From Daphnia carinata (Eukaryota; Arthropoda; Branchiopoda; Diplostraca; Daphniidae): a stretch of DNA of 64,000 nt. Positions 33,861 through 46,002 of this stretch are shown piece after piece. A program made the position numbers and the translations under genes. How positions within the stretch are numbered: the first letter of the stretch is position 1; each line of letters opens with the position of its first letter. The stretch is from NCBI RefSeq assembly GCF_022539665.2, contig NC_081336.1, forward strand, positions 2,418,001 to 2,482,000, in the 5' to 3' direction. The notes below the pieces were generated by a model. That model saw only the letters and a list, made by a program, of their open reading frames with translations, had not been told where the DNA came from and did no database searches.

Positions 33861-34538
33861 TACAGGGTGGTTTTTAAATTCTCTTCTAGTTGTTGATAAT
33901 GGTTTCGCAACTCTAATTCTTTTTCTTTGACAAGATTATCTAAGGACAATAATCTCTCTCTGTAGTTTTCAAAGAACTCTTCCTTCTTTTTTTGCCGCAG
34001 TGCTTCTTTGTCCAAAAGATATTTATTTTCCTATAAAAAATTGCACAATTATTGTTATGTTTTTGAAGTCAAGAAATTATAGCCCACGTTAAGAGGTTTT
34101 GGGGAAGAAACTGCTTCAAGTGATGTGGTAGTTTTTGAGATATTATCCAACAAACTTGAGATAACTTCCTTGGTATTGTCACCAACAGAAGTATTCAGCA
34201 AGTCATTTATATCTGTCAATTTTTCACAGCTTTTCAGAAGAAGACCTATGTCTTTGATATTCTTCTTCCCCTTAAAACAAAAATTTGATCAAACATGTTG
34301 CTTAACAAACAAAGGTTTAACTATTCTTTTCAAAATTACTTCAAATTCTCGAACAAAATGTTGAACTTCGCCGTTCAAGAATGGGCGATGATCAAACAAC
34401 CGTGTGAATATATCACTAGTGTCTAAAAACAAGCAAATAGATTTTTCCTATTGAAACAGGTTGCAATAAAAAAACACACAACAATAGAAAATTTTTTGTA
34501 CCTTGGCAAACTTTATGAATCAGTTTGTCTTTTTCCAT
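33860..34538 (-). CDS. BLOC1S5: BLOC-1 subunit 5 (Muted)
   Basis: Four exons join in frame to 157 aa (human 187): 34502-34538, 34340-34422, 34088-34270, 33860-34030. BLOC-1 is a cytosolic complex needed for lysosome-related organelles. The family hallmark is [20 protein letters not shown] then [13 protein letters not shown], close to the vertebrate LLDHRP…GE…FVKEFEEKR motif. The rest is predicted coiled coil, with a heptad-rich C-terminal exon ([37 protein letters not shown]). The TAA stop (33860-33862) shares its last A with the ATG of TMEM199 on the same strand. Confidence 0.88.
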
Positions 34539-35189
34539 ATCACATGACTGCAATGACAGCTTCAATTGCAATCAGCTGAGAAAAATTCTGTCTGCTAGTT
34601 GACACAGTGTACGACGCGGTCGCTACCGAAGGAAAACTGCTTTTAAATTTGAATTTTCTCATAGAAATTTCAAAAAATTGTTCATCTATCTTTAAAATAA
34701 ATATGACGATGGATAGCAGGCCACAATTCTTTCCATGCATAAAGGTGTGCCGACTAAAACTTGTGCAGTTAGGCTTGTTTTTGTATTGAAATTGACGATG
34801 CGCTTTTTTGGGGATGCAACCGTTACGGTTGGGCCGAGGTTAGAAGTCGCAAACCTTTTGCAAATTCCCTATCCTGATTAGATATACCTGATGTATAGGT
34901 ATCTTTTCTGAGAAACAAGCCTAGCATATTTCCTTTATGATCTTGTTCACTTAAGGGAAGTACCATTTTGATGAAAAATATTTCGTGGAAGGATAGCGAA
35001 AACATTGTTGCCAAAAATTAGCTGTCGTTATAAAAACAATCGGAATTCAGCACAAGCATTTGGCTTCCGCCATGTAAATAAGATAGGCCTTTGTTTTTAT
35101 ATAATATTCTTGTATATGCAGAGATCAACATATTGGCAAGCTATACATAATGTCGGATCAAAAATCAGCGTTTGCGTTATTATTCCTGT

Positions 35190-38100
35190 TCAAAATGGCG
35201 AATTCATTCCCAGTTTTGTTCCAAATTCTAGGCGAGCTCTCTTTTGAAGGCGGACATTGACCCTGTACATAAACGAAATTAGTAAAAAAAAAATAGCAAA
35301 TACCATACAGAATCTTGTTGCTTAACGCTTTTGATAGTTATGGTAGCTTACTTAATTTCATAATGTTTGACCAATTCGTTGAACGGTATCAATAGGGTGG
35401 GCCATGATAAGAGAAGCCATGCTGGTAGCGGAAAACCGGATACTGGGCTTGACGAATTGCATGGGCCGTCCTTTAAAGAATGGGCATCAATCGACCAGAT
35501 GCCCATTGAAAAGAAGATTATTTGCAGAATACTCCTAAACATCCCATTCGAAATAATGATATTAATTTGTAATTCATTTACTAATTAACGGAGTTGCAAT
35601 CAGTAAATTTCGGGACTTACACAACACCACAGCAAGCGATCCACAATCGGTTGCTGAAGGGATTGACTTGCCAAAAATGATACTGGCGATGAACGAATGA
35701 CAACGATATAAAAACTAGGAAGAAATCAATTGCATTAGCTTGTTAGTCACAAGATGGATCGTAGATTTGCTTACCAAGAAAAATGACAAAGGCTAAAGCG
35801 GTGGTGTGTTGTACAGTGTACAAAAGGTGCTCGTGCGCCGGTTCTCCCCACCCCGACCAAAGCCCTTTGAGAACGGTTCCATTTTGCGACGGGTACACCC
35901 ACAGACACTTGGAAACCATTTGGCAATCCGAGTTGACGTAAGAGCAGAGGGATAGCAACGATGCGCCATAGAAGATAAGAAGAATGATCATTGACGGTAG
36001 AAATTTGAGTCCATAGCTCCACAGAACAAACTTGAAAGTCTGTGGGAATCACATCAAAAGATAATGTGTGTTGATAATACTATTTTTGTAGACGATACGC
36101 TACCCCTTTGTCAATCTTGCGTGAATTCTTTCCGGTGGCTATGTTCATGACGTCAGGATCAGTAGGAGCACCCATTAGACTGATGGACAGAAGAGGAATG
36201 ATGATGCAGGAAAGCCAAAGGACTTGGCCAGTTGTGAAAATGGGTGGAAGGAAGAACAATGCTGCTATCAGCTGGACGGTAGAAAGGGAAGCAATGGAAG
36301 CGGCCCATAACTGGAGGACGTTACGTAAACAAAAGCCAACGTGACGAGACTCTAGTACGAGATGGAGCAATGAAGACAGCTCATCACGATGGAAGGATAG
36401 GGCACACGGAAGCGAATTTAGGCGGCGACTAAGCTCCGCTGGAGACAGGACATTAGTTTGGCTTACGGGAGAGACAACTGGCACTTGCTGGCAAACCTGC
36501 GGGTAGAGTGGTTCAACCGCCAAACTGCCAATCAGACGCGTGATTAATTTGTTTCCTATTATTGATTTATATGACTTAATACCTAGCATCAGCTTGCATG
36601 AAAAGGGCGCAGTTGTAGGCAGACGCCGATGAACCAACGATGCAAACAACTTCTCCGTACTCTTGCATAATCTTGATCTTTTTTATAAAAAAAAAATAAT
36701 AATTGGGGGATTAAAGAACAATCGATTTAACGACGAATGGTTTTTTTTTGTGATTTTACCATTTCTCGCGTAGCGGTAGGAGTAGACTCTGTGAACAAGG
36801 AAACCAGAAGGGGAACATTGTCAACATTTTCGATGTGTGGTCGAATTTCTTCAATACCTCTAGGCAGTTTAGCCTAGCAATATCAGGGTGAAGTTAAATC
36901 TGCAGATTGCATAACTTAAGAATAGTAAAATCCCCTCTCACTCTGTTAGTTAAGTCGAAGGCAACAGGGGCGCTTTGCTCCGTACTCTCTGTCACGTGAC
37001 TTTGCGAGCGAGATAAATTCAAGTCCCAGCAACTTCCACCGCCTATTTAATTCAAAACATATTACATTTGGTTTACTATGTTGGGATATGAACGGTGCAT
37101 TAACCTAATGGCATCCTACCTCCGGTGACGTTAAGTAAACTGCTGCTGCTGGAACTACTACTGCAAGTACTACTACTGCTACTACTGCTGCTGCTGCTAC
37201 GGCTCGCGCTGCGACAGCGGTCTAATGACGGACTACTGCCGTCATTAGAACAATTGACTAAATGATGACATTGCGGCGAGGGCGTTTTGACAGACACTGG
37301 GCTTTTCTGAGAATGAAACAATCTAGGGGGAAAAAAGTATTAGTTAACTGTGTTAAGAAGGTTCAATTTTAATTTAATTATTTACCTATCTCTATCTTCA
37401 TCCTTGAGTAAATCAGTATCTGAATTATCGGAGCGTGAATCATCGTCCGTCAGACTGTGAAGAAAAATTTCATCTTCGAATTTGACTTGGGTCATCTCGA
37501 CGTTGATTGCACTGGGAGCGGAGATGCTTAGACAATGTACGTTCCTTGTCGCAGCATTCAATGCGGTGTACTCTTCTCTATTCAGCAAGCTCATTGACGA
37601 TTTGTTAGTACGTCGGTTAGTTAATTCTTCCCCATCTTCTTTCGATTCAACATCGTGTTCGCTGAGCAAACTAATGTGGCAGTTCCATCCACTTTCCAAT
37701 CCCATTTTCTCTGAAAAGACTCGGGATCGCAGTTCGTTTTCCTTGCTGAAATGCACAAACCTCACTGACGCCTTGTCTAGTTGTTCAATCAATTGTACCT
37801 AATATAGAGCAATGCATTTTGAACGATACCGCAATAAAGTAAAATGACAACTCCGTTAGAAAGCAATACCATATCAGTCCTGGCTTGGTACTGCATTGTG
37901 ACCATTCCAACAAAAGTTTGGTTGCACTGTAGTTGGAAAACCCCTTCCGGAGAATTCGGGCTCGGCTCGTTTGGCGATTCATCCATCGACGAATCGTTGG
38001 ATCTTGAAAAGTAGCCACCTGTCGCTGTTCCGCAATAAAGATTACTGTCCGATTGAATACGAGAAAGCGATACAGGGCCTTCTGGCGTTGGACTACGCTG

Positions 38101-41100
38101 TGGATGGTAAAGATGGGAGCTGTCTGTAGGCAATTCCAAGTAGACTCCGGAAGTTTGAAACAGCGACTCGGGTCCTCCACAGACAGTTGTTTCCTGATAG
38201 CGAGTGTCCACTGGACGATAGGAGAAGGCTGTGCAATAAGCCGTTAAGCTGCTGCGATTGTAGAAATCAAGGATTCTTTTCCTGTACAATACGAATTCAA
38301 GTTAAGTGACACTCTGCTTTTCACAAAACGAAACGAACCTGTCGGCTAGTGTCAATGGGCAGAGGTCCACGCCATTCCAATAGTCAACGCAGGCATCCAA
38401 CAGAATTTCACCTGTTCCTTGCGTAAGTAGTTGAAAGCGACCTGTGTGCGATTCTTGAACACAAACACCGACCATATTGGGGAAAGGAAACTTTAGTTTC
38501 GGAAGCGACAAGCTGCGGGCCAGCCTGTCTTTACGGCTTGATGGATCCGCTTGCTGTTACGCAAATGGAAAGATATATATTTTTTGTTACATAAAATCTT
38601 TTGTTCTAAATAGAAGAGTCCCATTTACTTACATGTCGAAAGATAAAAAGTTGATCTTTCAATGAAAAAACGTTGCGGGCAGTACTCTGGAAACCGATTT
38701 GTTTGGCTAGCTCGCACAAACAACTGCAACATGTAAAAATTTATATCATTGCGGTAGTCTTAAACTGAAAAATAATGACAAAATTTCTATGGGACACCAC
38801 CATGCAAACATAAGTTGAACGCATAACAAAATAAAAAAAACCAACCCGTGGGTTAAGAGGAGATTATTCGTCGCAATACTGGAACGCGAACAGTCGAACA
38901 TGCTCAGATGACCTCGCCCTTCATCCCATTCTCTACAGATACAAAAATCAAGCTTCTGTTGTAGTTCAACTATTTGCTAAGATAGGTATCGTACAAGAAC
39001 CTACGTGTAAAACTACATTCACTTTACTAGCCAGTACTTGATTTAACTCACAAATTAAATGAATAAGTAATAAAAATAAAAAAGAAAATTTTAAAAATGC
39101 TAAATAAGATGCACGCATGCAGAAAAAATTAATTTCCGTGATGCGAACAAACAAAAAGCAAAAGCACGAGCTTTCCTACCGTCGATTAGTAACCGGAACA
39201 AAGTCTTCGTGAAATTTGCTGAGACAAGAAAGGTGGGAACAAAATTGGGCGTATCTCTCTTGCGTTGAAGGATTGCAAGTGTTGAGAAGGATGGCCAAAC
39301 CGAGAGGCTTCAAAGAGCCCATATACTGTTGCCAGGAAGGATCATCAAACTGGAGTCGGAAAGGAGTGGTGCAGTCGTGACTCAAATCGAGAACTTCAGC
39401 TCTCGTCTCATAGCCGTTCCGCGCATCTATTCAATTCGTAGACTGTAGATAATTTTCTAAACTTTTATACCATAGAATCATTACGTTCTGCACAGGCCCT
39501 CTTATTCGAACGCTTCCGAGTCCTTTTGTTGCTGTCTTTATCTTTCTTCAAAATAGCACCAGCGACTGTGGAGGTAGGCTTGAGCGTGGTGCCCTCTTTA
39601 CCGAAATCAGTCTGTTGGTGTCCCCAAGATCCATTTCGCAAAAAGAAGACTTTTTCTGCCGTCGGGTTAGGCCACGACAGAATCCCTTTCTTGTCCACAC
39701 AACACAGCGCCTGTCCAGAATTAAAAGTTATTTCGTAAAAAGCTCTAATTAACGGTAATATTTTCAGTGGGTTACTGTCACAGATGATAGCGTCTGGAAG
39801 ATATTTCCAGTACGGAAGGGCGACTTGCCTCTTCCTACCAAAGTATCTAGAAAATAAGGTTTCATCTCTTTACACTTGACCCAGAAGGAAGGATGGGTTG
39901 GAGCAGTGACCTCTGCATCCTCGAACGGATCATTGCTTATCTGAAATTAGTGCGGGGAAAAAGAATTTAGTTGAACGCCACGGAGGTTGTGTCACTCTAG
40001 AAACCAATTTACTTTGAAATGCCGTGCTGTATAGAAGAGAGCGAGGATAAGGGCGACCCCATAGACATTGATTATGAGCCATGCGACGGGTAGAACAAGT
40101 GGAAGGAGAGGAAGCACAACCAAGCAGGGCTGAATGAGGAACATATCCGTCCAATGACCGCTACTAAGGTATTCTGAGAAATAAAAGTAGCGTCCCGCGT
40201 TGAAGACTAGTAAAAGAACCTATGGAAAACCAAAGAATAAGGATGTCCAAATGTGTTGAGGAAACAAATCAAACAATAAAAGAAAAAGGTACCAGAAAAA
40301 TTGGAGCAATGAATTGCTCTAGACAAACGGCGAAACATAAAAATTTTTCCTTGTAAAGTACTCCAGTTGGCCGATTTAAAGATTCCTTTAGGGCTATTCG
40401 TATTGATTGAACATACGGAGTTTCTTCAAGAATGCAATAGGTGCACGGTAGGGGTCGACGCAAGAGCGGTGTGTTAAACGGTCCTGCTTTGTCAGAGTTT
40501 GTAAGAGGCGTATAAATTTCGTCTGCTTCCAATGTGAAGTTAGGCTCGTTTTTGCCTGCAATCTAGCAATACATTTAATAGAATTTTTAACTTTTCCAGT
40601 ATATTGAGAAAAGCCCTTACATTTCTACAGCGTCCTGGGGCAGGCTGTCCGGGACGAAGAACTATGACGTCTCCTTTTACTAGGAGCGCCCAAGGAAGGT
40701 TGACAATGTTACCATCTCTAATGGTTGCCTGTAGCGTTATACTAGGCGACTGCGGACTGTGGATGTGCGGGTAATTTTCTGGGATCCATTCGCATTTATG
40801 TTTCCATTCATTCACAAAGTTGCGGAGCCATTCGGTTCGGGTGCGCATCTCAGTTTTGCGCAACTGTGTATCCCAGCAAGCAAACAGGAAATTGAATACA
40901 GTCAAAAGCAATAATAATATTGCTTCCCACAACAACACCTGTGATCTAAAACGAGATTAGAAGGAATAACAGCAGGTGAGGCAATGCTGTTTTTGCATTA
41001 CTTTTGATATTCATGAATTTCATGTGCCACAATCATAGCAACCACTTCTGCACTTAAGACAGCTAATGATATCCAGTTGAATGTGCAAAGCGGCTCTCTG

Positions 41101-41323
41101 ATTTGAAGTGCTGCTTTTGTTAAACAAGAGTATACATTGTTGCTTAAAGAACTGGAATTACCATTGTAAGAATTACAATTTAAAAAAATATATTTTATCA
41201 CTGTTATGTTGAAAATTACTTGCTATGCCTGGCATCCTGTGATTTGTCGTTGTGAATAACATCATGCATTTCCTCCAACAATTTTTGAAGGGCATCACAT
41301 GTGCTTAGCCCTCTGATATCCAT
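35190..41323 (-). CDS. TMEM94: TMEM94, P-type-ATPase-like ER membrane protein
   Basis: Twenty-two exons join in frame to 1,486 aa (human 1,356): 41220-41323, 41002-41151, 40621-40945, 40293-40562, 40013-40219, 39776-39940, 39485-39710, 39180-39426, 38846-38932, 38633-38723, 38339-38553, 37870-38281, 37386-37798, 37120-37322, 36942-37042, 36760-36873, 36583-36677, 36104-36524, 35775-36039, 35621-35714, 35352-35534, 35190-35262. Landmarks are NLPWALLVKGDVIVLRPGQ (A-domain-like), CCVDKKGILSWPNP with Asp413 at the P-type phosphorylation site, LKPLGLAILLNTC, RFVHFSKENELRSRVFSEKM, LNSLPCALSFH, LLSISLMGAP and the C-terminus FGTKLGMNSPF. It has paired N-terminal and six-plus C-terminal membrane segments. 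The human protein is reported as an ER Mg2+ transporter. A Ser-rich insert (exon 14) is lineage-specific. Confidence 0.94.
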
Positions 41324-42950
41324 TTTATGTATTGGGAATCTGAAAGATACCAACATAATTAAAGGATATAGTATACCCTTAGTTATCACAACTCTATTGA
41401 TACCAATGTATTTTTCAAAATGTAGTTGAACACAGCAGTGATCAAAAGTGCTTTTCTCCAAGTTTCTGCAAATCGAGCTCGGCTCACCATTGTGTTTTGT
41501 AATAATAATTATTCGGATATCTGGCCCTCTTGAGCCATCATGTCTGCCGTATGGCAGAACATTACGAGGATTACGACCTAGTAGCGGTTTACAATTAATT
41601 TGCACAAAAGTTCCAAAGGCGGCAATAACAAGAGGCCATACAATGTTTATTGCATATATAGCAGACGACTCAAAGCTATTGACTTCACCTAGCGGCCGCA
41701 CGGTTATCTCAACACTGAAACCGATTGTCAAAACCAAGAAACTAGTGTCGATTTCCAATGGGTGCCCTAGAGTTGACCTAGTGTAATTTTTTGCAAGAAT
41801 GGCTCTGAAAATTTTTTAGAATGGCTCTTTTAAACAAGTACTTGCGATTATTACGTTTTATTTATTAATTAAAATTATTATTTTACAGGAAGAGACGAGT
41901 CTGGTCTATGCCAGATACGAGATAAGCTTTAAAAATATCCAAAATTTAAGAGAAACACCGACAGGGTTATCGGTGTGACCCCGGAATTGAGCCCCCGCAA
42001 CCACCCCGCTGTAGAAAATGTCTCCTCTGTCATCCCATCCAGTTTCACTGCATTGGTTAGTTCTCTTTTTTGTCATGATTTATTTTATTGAATTGCGGAG
42101 GGGGGGGGGGGGTGTTTGTTTTTAAAAATTACTTATTGACCAAACAAAGACCACATATGATTGTAGAGAACCGAGCCATTTGCTGCAATTGCGTGCAGTT
42201 ACGCAATTTCTTCCATTGAAATTCAGCCCATTTTGTCCAGATCGAACATCTAGCTGGTTACCTGAAGCTTGATGTATTAGTTTGTTTTTCTTTGTCTATT
42301 AAAAATCTTATAAAAAGTAGGGTGATGGAGAAAAAAAAAAGAATGTAGAAGCTCAGTAGCTCGTTCACCTTCACATTATGCACTAGTGTAGATTTATGGA
42401 TTGCAATCCCGGTGTAGTGATTCACAGAACTTTTCGCACATGCACGTAGTTTTTGTCCACAAGCTGTTTAGGTTTCATAATTAGTAGATTCACCAGTTAC
42501 ACACTAATAACGAAATGCACCAGCAATTGGTTTAGCCTCTGCACTGGTATTGCTTAGTTGGGTAGTATGATAAGTCTAGATGATATAGATAAACGAGATT
42601 AAGTTAAGGATCAGTAAATCTAAGTTTAAGTTAAGACTAGGACTACTTCAAGTAAGGCGTGATGCACCGTACTCGTTCTGTATTCACGGCATTACCTCGG
42701 CCATTTTCCTTCACTGCTTAATGCGTTACTTACCTGTAGTTTTCGTTCGCAAAACATATCCTTTCAATTCTGTTTAATCTCTTCACACAATTTGCCAATT
42801 CCCCGTCAATCCCAACAAACTCCCGACTGCTAACTAACAGATTCATTTTTGTTTTCAGGAATGTTGTAATGAAATGTAACTGTAATTACTATTCATGCTC
42901 TTCTTTCAAATTATTCAAACACTTTTTTTTATTCATGTTCTATTTCGTAC
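41324..42950. other. Gene-free stretch upstream of TMEM94
   Basis: This contains the TMEM94 promoter by position, a G12 tract near 42099 and AT-rich sequence. The open frame continuing to 41758 (minus) is the TMEM94 5' UTR read without its ATG, and it has no domain of its own. Confidence 0.45.
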
Positions 42951-42954
42951 GCAT

Positions 42955-43886
42955 TCAGGAGAGGACCTGAGGGGATGCTGGACATCGAGGATCATCACCG
43001 TAACAACGAGATCAACGCCAAGATTTGCCAGGTATATACCTTAAAAATGTAAGCCTCTAAACATGTTTGTTTTTTATACAATTAAGAGGACCACAGTACC
43101 ACCGAGGGATACTGTTGGACGACAAGGATCGCTGCCGGGTCATGAGAATTATGGCAAAGGACTAAAAGTTATTCATTAAAAAATGTTTAAATATTAATTG
43201 ATGTTTTTGTTTTTATGTATGTAGGGGACACGTACATACACACGTGCTGGACGACAAGGATCGCTGCGGGGTATCTAGAATTATCGCCAAGGACGTAAAG
43301 GTATTTGCTTAACAATTTAAAAGTATTAATTGATATGTTTTTTTTTTATTCATGTAGGAGAATCTATGACACCATCGAGAAGGACCATTGGGCAACGAGG
43401 GTCACCACTGGGGTCACCAGGATCATAGTCAAGGATTGTAAGGTAATAATTTTAAAATTTAAGTTTCTTGTGATGATGATTGTTGATTTTTAATTGCTGC
43501 AATAGGTACAATTTCTTGACATTGGATATGGAGGAAAGAGAGAGGGCTAAGGTAATTGCCAAGATGTCCTTAATTGTCATCAGTAACAGGCTAATGTTTT
43601 TTAAAATAGAAAGGTTAGGAGGGAATGAAATTGTTTTTATATGGTAATGATGGCCAACAAATATTGATTTATACTTTTTAGGTTGTGGTTCCCAACTGCT
43701 GATGTTAAGCGCTATTCTGTTATCAATATAGTAAATAGGTTTTCTTAACATATTTTTCAAAAATATTATGCTGTTTATTATGTTTTTGTATTTTTTAGTG
43801 TGGTAAAGAAAGATTGTCTGGAGAAGATAAATGTGATAACAGGAGGAACCAAGACTTAGGCAAGATAGAAACGTTCGTCAACAAGG
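42955..43886 (+). repeat. Tandem array of duplicated exon-like units (about 135-bp period)
   Basis: Related units occur at about 42960-43031, 43089-43163, 43226-43298, 43360-43442, 43507-43551 and 43800-43886. Three are spaced 132-141 bp apart. The better-kept ones read LDDKDRCGV…RIIAKD or EKDHWATRV…RIIVKD. Most begin after a T-rich tract plus AG and end in a G|GTA donor, so they look like copies of one small exon with its intron. Further copies lie inverted at 49109-49182 and 49981-50062. Frames differ between units and some have stops. Either a gene with duplicated exons or a non-coding tandem repeat is possible. Confidence 0.5.
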
Positions 43887-44029
43887 TAAATGCATATTTT
43901 TTTTTATTTTTCAATATGATTTGGCTAATATTCTATAAAAAAGGCACGGTGTTTAGTGGGAAATCCATTTTGAAAAGCTGGCAATTTCTTAAGGGTACTG
44001 CACTTCTGAAGTGTTTTGGTTTCCCTTTT

Positions 44030-44235
44030 CCAGGTGCCGTGTAGAATGTTTCAATTTCCCATTCTGGTTGCGGAAAACTACTGTTTCAATTTCGCGTTCA
44101 TATGTGGCGTATTTTTCACAACTATTTCGCTATCCTGTTCATAGATGGCGCGGGCTCTAAAATGTTTTGATTTCCTGTTCATAGGTGGTATGGTATTTTT
44201 TCCAAAATGTTTTACATTTCCCTTTCATAGTTGGG
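44030..44235 (+). repeat. Minisatellite, about 45-50 bp unit
   Basis: Four to five imperfect units each contain TTTC(C/G)…TTCATAGGTGGCG-like sequence. The same satellite, inverted, is at 49590-49790. Confidence 0.55.
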
Positions 44236-44665
44236 CCAAAAATATGAACGATACGAACCGAAAGACTTTGCTTCATTTATTATGTGGTTTTTAATTGTTT
44301 CCTCATTTGCTTTTAACTATAGGCGTCAAGACACCAACCACAGGGGGCAATGCTCTTATTACCAACAGATCTCTCCGTTCCGCTGAACAGTACCGTAACC
44401 AGCAACCGCAACACTTTTCGATCGTAACATAACTTTCTTTCATTTAAAATGAAATGTAATTTTTATATATTGTATTTATTTTTCAATTTAAAGCAACCGA
44501 AGATGAGTCCGGCGAATGCAACGTCTCAGCATCAATACCGAGCAGCTCCAGCACGTATAACAAACCCAGCAGATGGTTGACACACGCTCCGATCCAGTCC
44601 TGTAAATTACAAATTTCATTTAAATTTCTTTGATTGTTGTTGACGAAGACGGGCTTTTATATTAG

Positions 44666-44870
44666 ATACCAAGCGCTTTACACGTATGCACCGCAGAATG
44701 ATGACGAGCTTGAACTACAAGAGAACGACATGATCTGCGTGCTGGAAAAGTGCGACGATGTTTGGTACGTCGCACTTGGTACGCGCTTTCTGTTTGGTAC
44801 GCGCATGTTTGGTAGTCAACGGACTGGTCTTTTCGGTACGTTTCCGGGCAATTATGTCGAACGCGTTTGA
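44666..44870 (+). CDS. Terminal exon encoding an SH3 domain of the CAP/ponsin/vinexin (SORBS) type
   Basis: After an AG acceptor, 68 codons to TGA encode an SH3 domain: [33 protein letters not shown] and, at the end, [14 protein letters not shown]. The ALYxY, ELEL, W and FPGNYV positions are those that bind Pro-rich ligands. The last part matches the C-terminal SH3 of the sorbin family best. An extra 11 or so residues ([13 protein letters not shown]) sit between WYV and the QRTGLFG strand, made of a repeated GGTACGCGC-type sequence, and the usual Gly of CDDGW is Val. No other SORBS exon is convincing nearby, so this may be a duplicated gene fragment that could be non-functional. Confidence 0.6.
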
Positions 44871-46002
44871 TACGTTTTCAAACACGACGCACGACATATT
44901 TGAACGAATCGATTGCGTAATTTAAAAGACACGACAGGACACCCACCCAACCTATCTACAACACATTTCGAGTCGCGAAAAACATTGTTACGGTTATACT
45001 GTTTCATCACCTATATATTTTTATTCTTTATCTCATTTACAATTTGATACAGCAACAGCGCCAAAGAATCTCTCATTTGCATCAGAACGTGGATCGCTAC
45101 ACTTTCAGTTGATCGTATTTGTTTCTGCTATAATATTCATGAGCGTTTATTCGATCATTCTAAACTATGACATGATCTGTTTTCTTTTGTTGTTTCAAAT
45201 ATTTTAACCTATCCATCGTCTTCCTACATGAAGCTTTCTCATCGTTAACATTTTTTTTTTTTTTTTTCAGAATATGAGTCATCTGGAAGCAGAGGTTTTG
45301 CCACCGAACGATTTGACATCAAATAAATGAATGTAAACTTGTGAGTATGGAACCAGACAGATGTCGCGGTTCTTCTTTAACCATCATTCTCCTTGTTAAT
45401 GTGTTCGAAAAAGAAAAACTTCAAATAGTTAGAAAAATGCCAAGCTTAGAGATTGTATTGGATGGTGACAACACAAACACACTCACCCTGTACGGCCATC
45501 ATAACAGTTCCGACATTTGTGTCACATGACGAAGAGCAACATTTTTACCGCGTTAAAAGCCTATCATCTTAATTATAATTTTTTTTTCTTAAAATCTTTT
45601 TCAAAATCTAAATAGTATAAACGGTCATTGAAACTTTCAATGACAGAAAATACTTTCAATTTGAAAGTATTTTCCTCTATTTCTCCTGCTCGAAAAATCT
45701 TTTTTCTCATTTTGTCAATGGTATTATTTTACAATTAATTATAAACTTGTTTGTTCCATGGAATTAATGTTTTCTTTTTCTTTATCAAGATATGAGGTTC
45801 TTTTTTCCTAATTCGTCTTGCATGATTACTGTCTATGGATGGCATTAACAACCCATGGTTACTTTATTATTATTTTTGTATTATTAATTATTAGGAATCA
45901 TTTACACGATCACACACATTTTATTATAACTGACACATTTACATAATTGATACCAGAAACATACACACACACATGACACCAATTATACTTTTTGTAATTA
46001 TT
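44871..46002. other. Gene-free stretch
   Basis: AT-rich sequence with a T-rich tract at about 45250-45270 and a short open frame (45341-45529) without support. There is a small palindrome at about 45626-45672 (GAAACTTTCAATGA / ACTTTCAATTTGAAAGT). Confidence 0.4.

Noticed and set aside
34823-35005. Minus-strand frame MFSLSFHEIFFIKMVL… between BLOC1S5 and TMEM94
   Set aside because: 60 codons, with no domain or splice partner, and it falls in TMEM94 3' flank / BLOC1S5 upstream sequence; not enough support for a gene.
36108-36344. Plus-strand open frames opposite TMEM94 and TONSL exons
   Set aside because: They are antisense shadows of well-supported coding exons.
41324-41758. Upstream extension of the TMEM94 frame as a longer N-terminus
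   Set aside because: The open frame there is only in part continuous with the ATG exon, lacks family similarity, and the ATG at 41323 gives an N-terminus of the expected kind.
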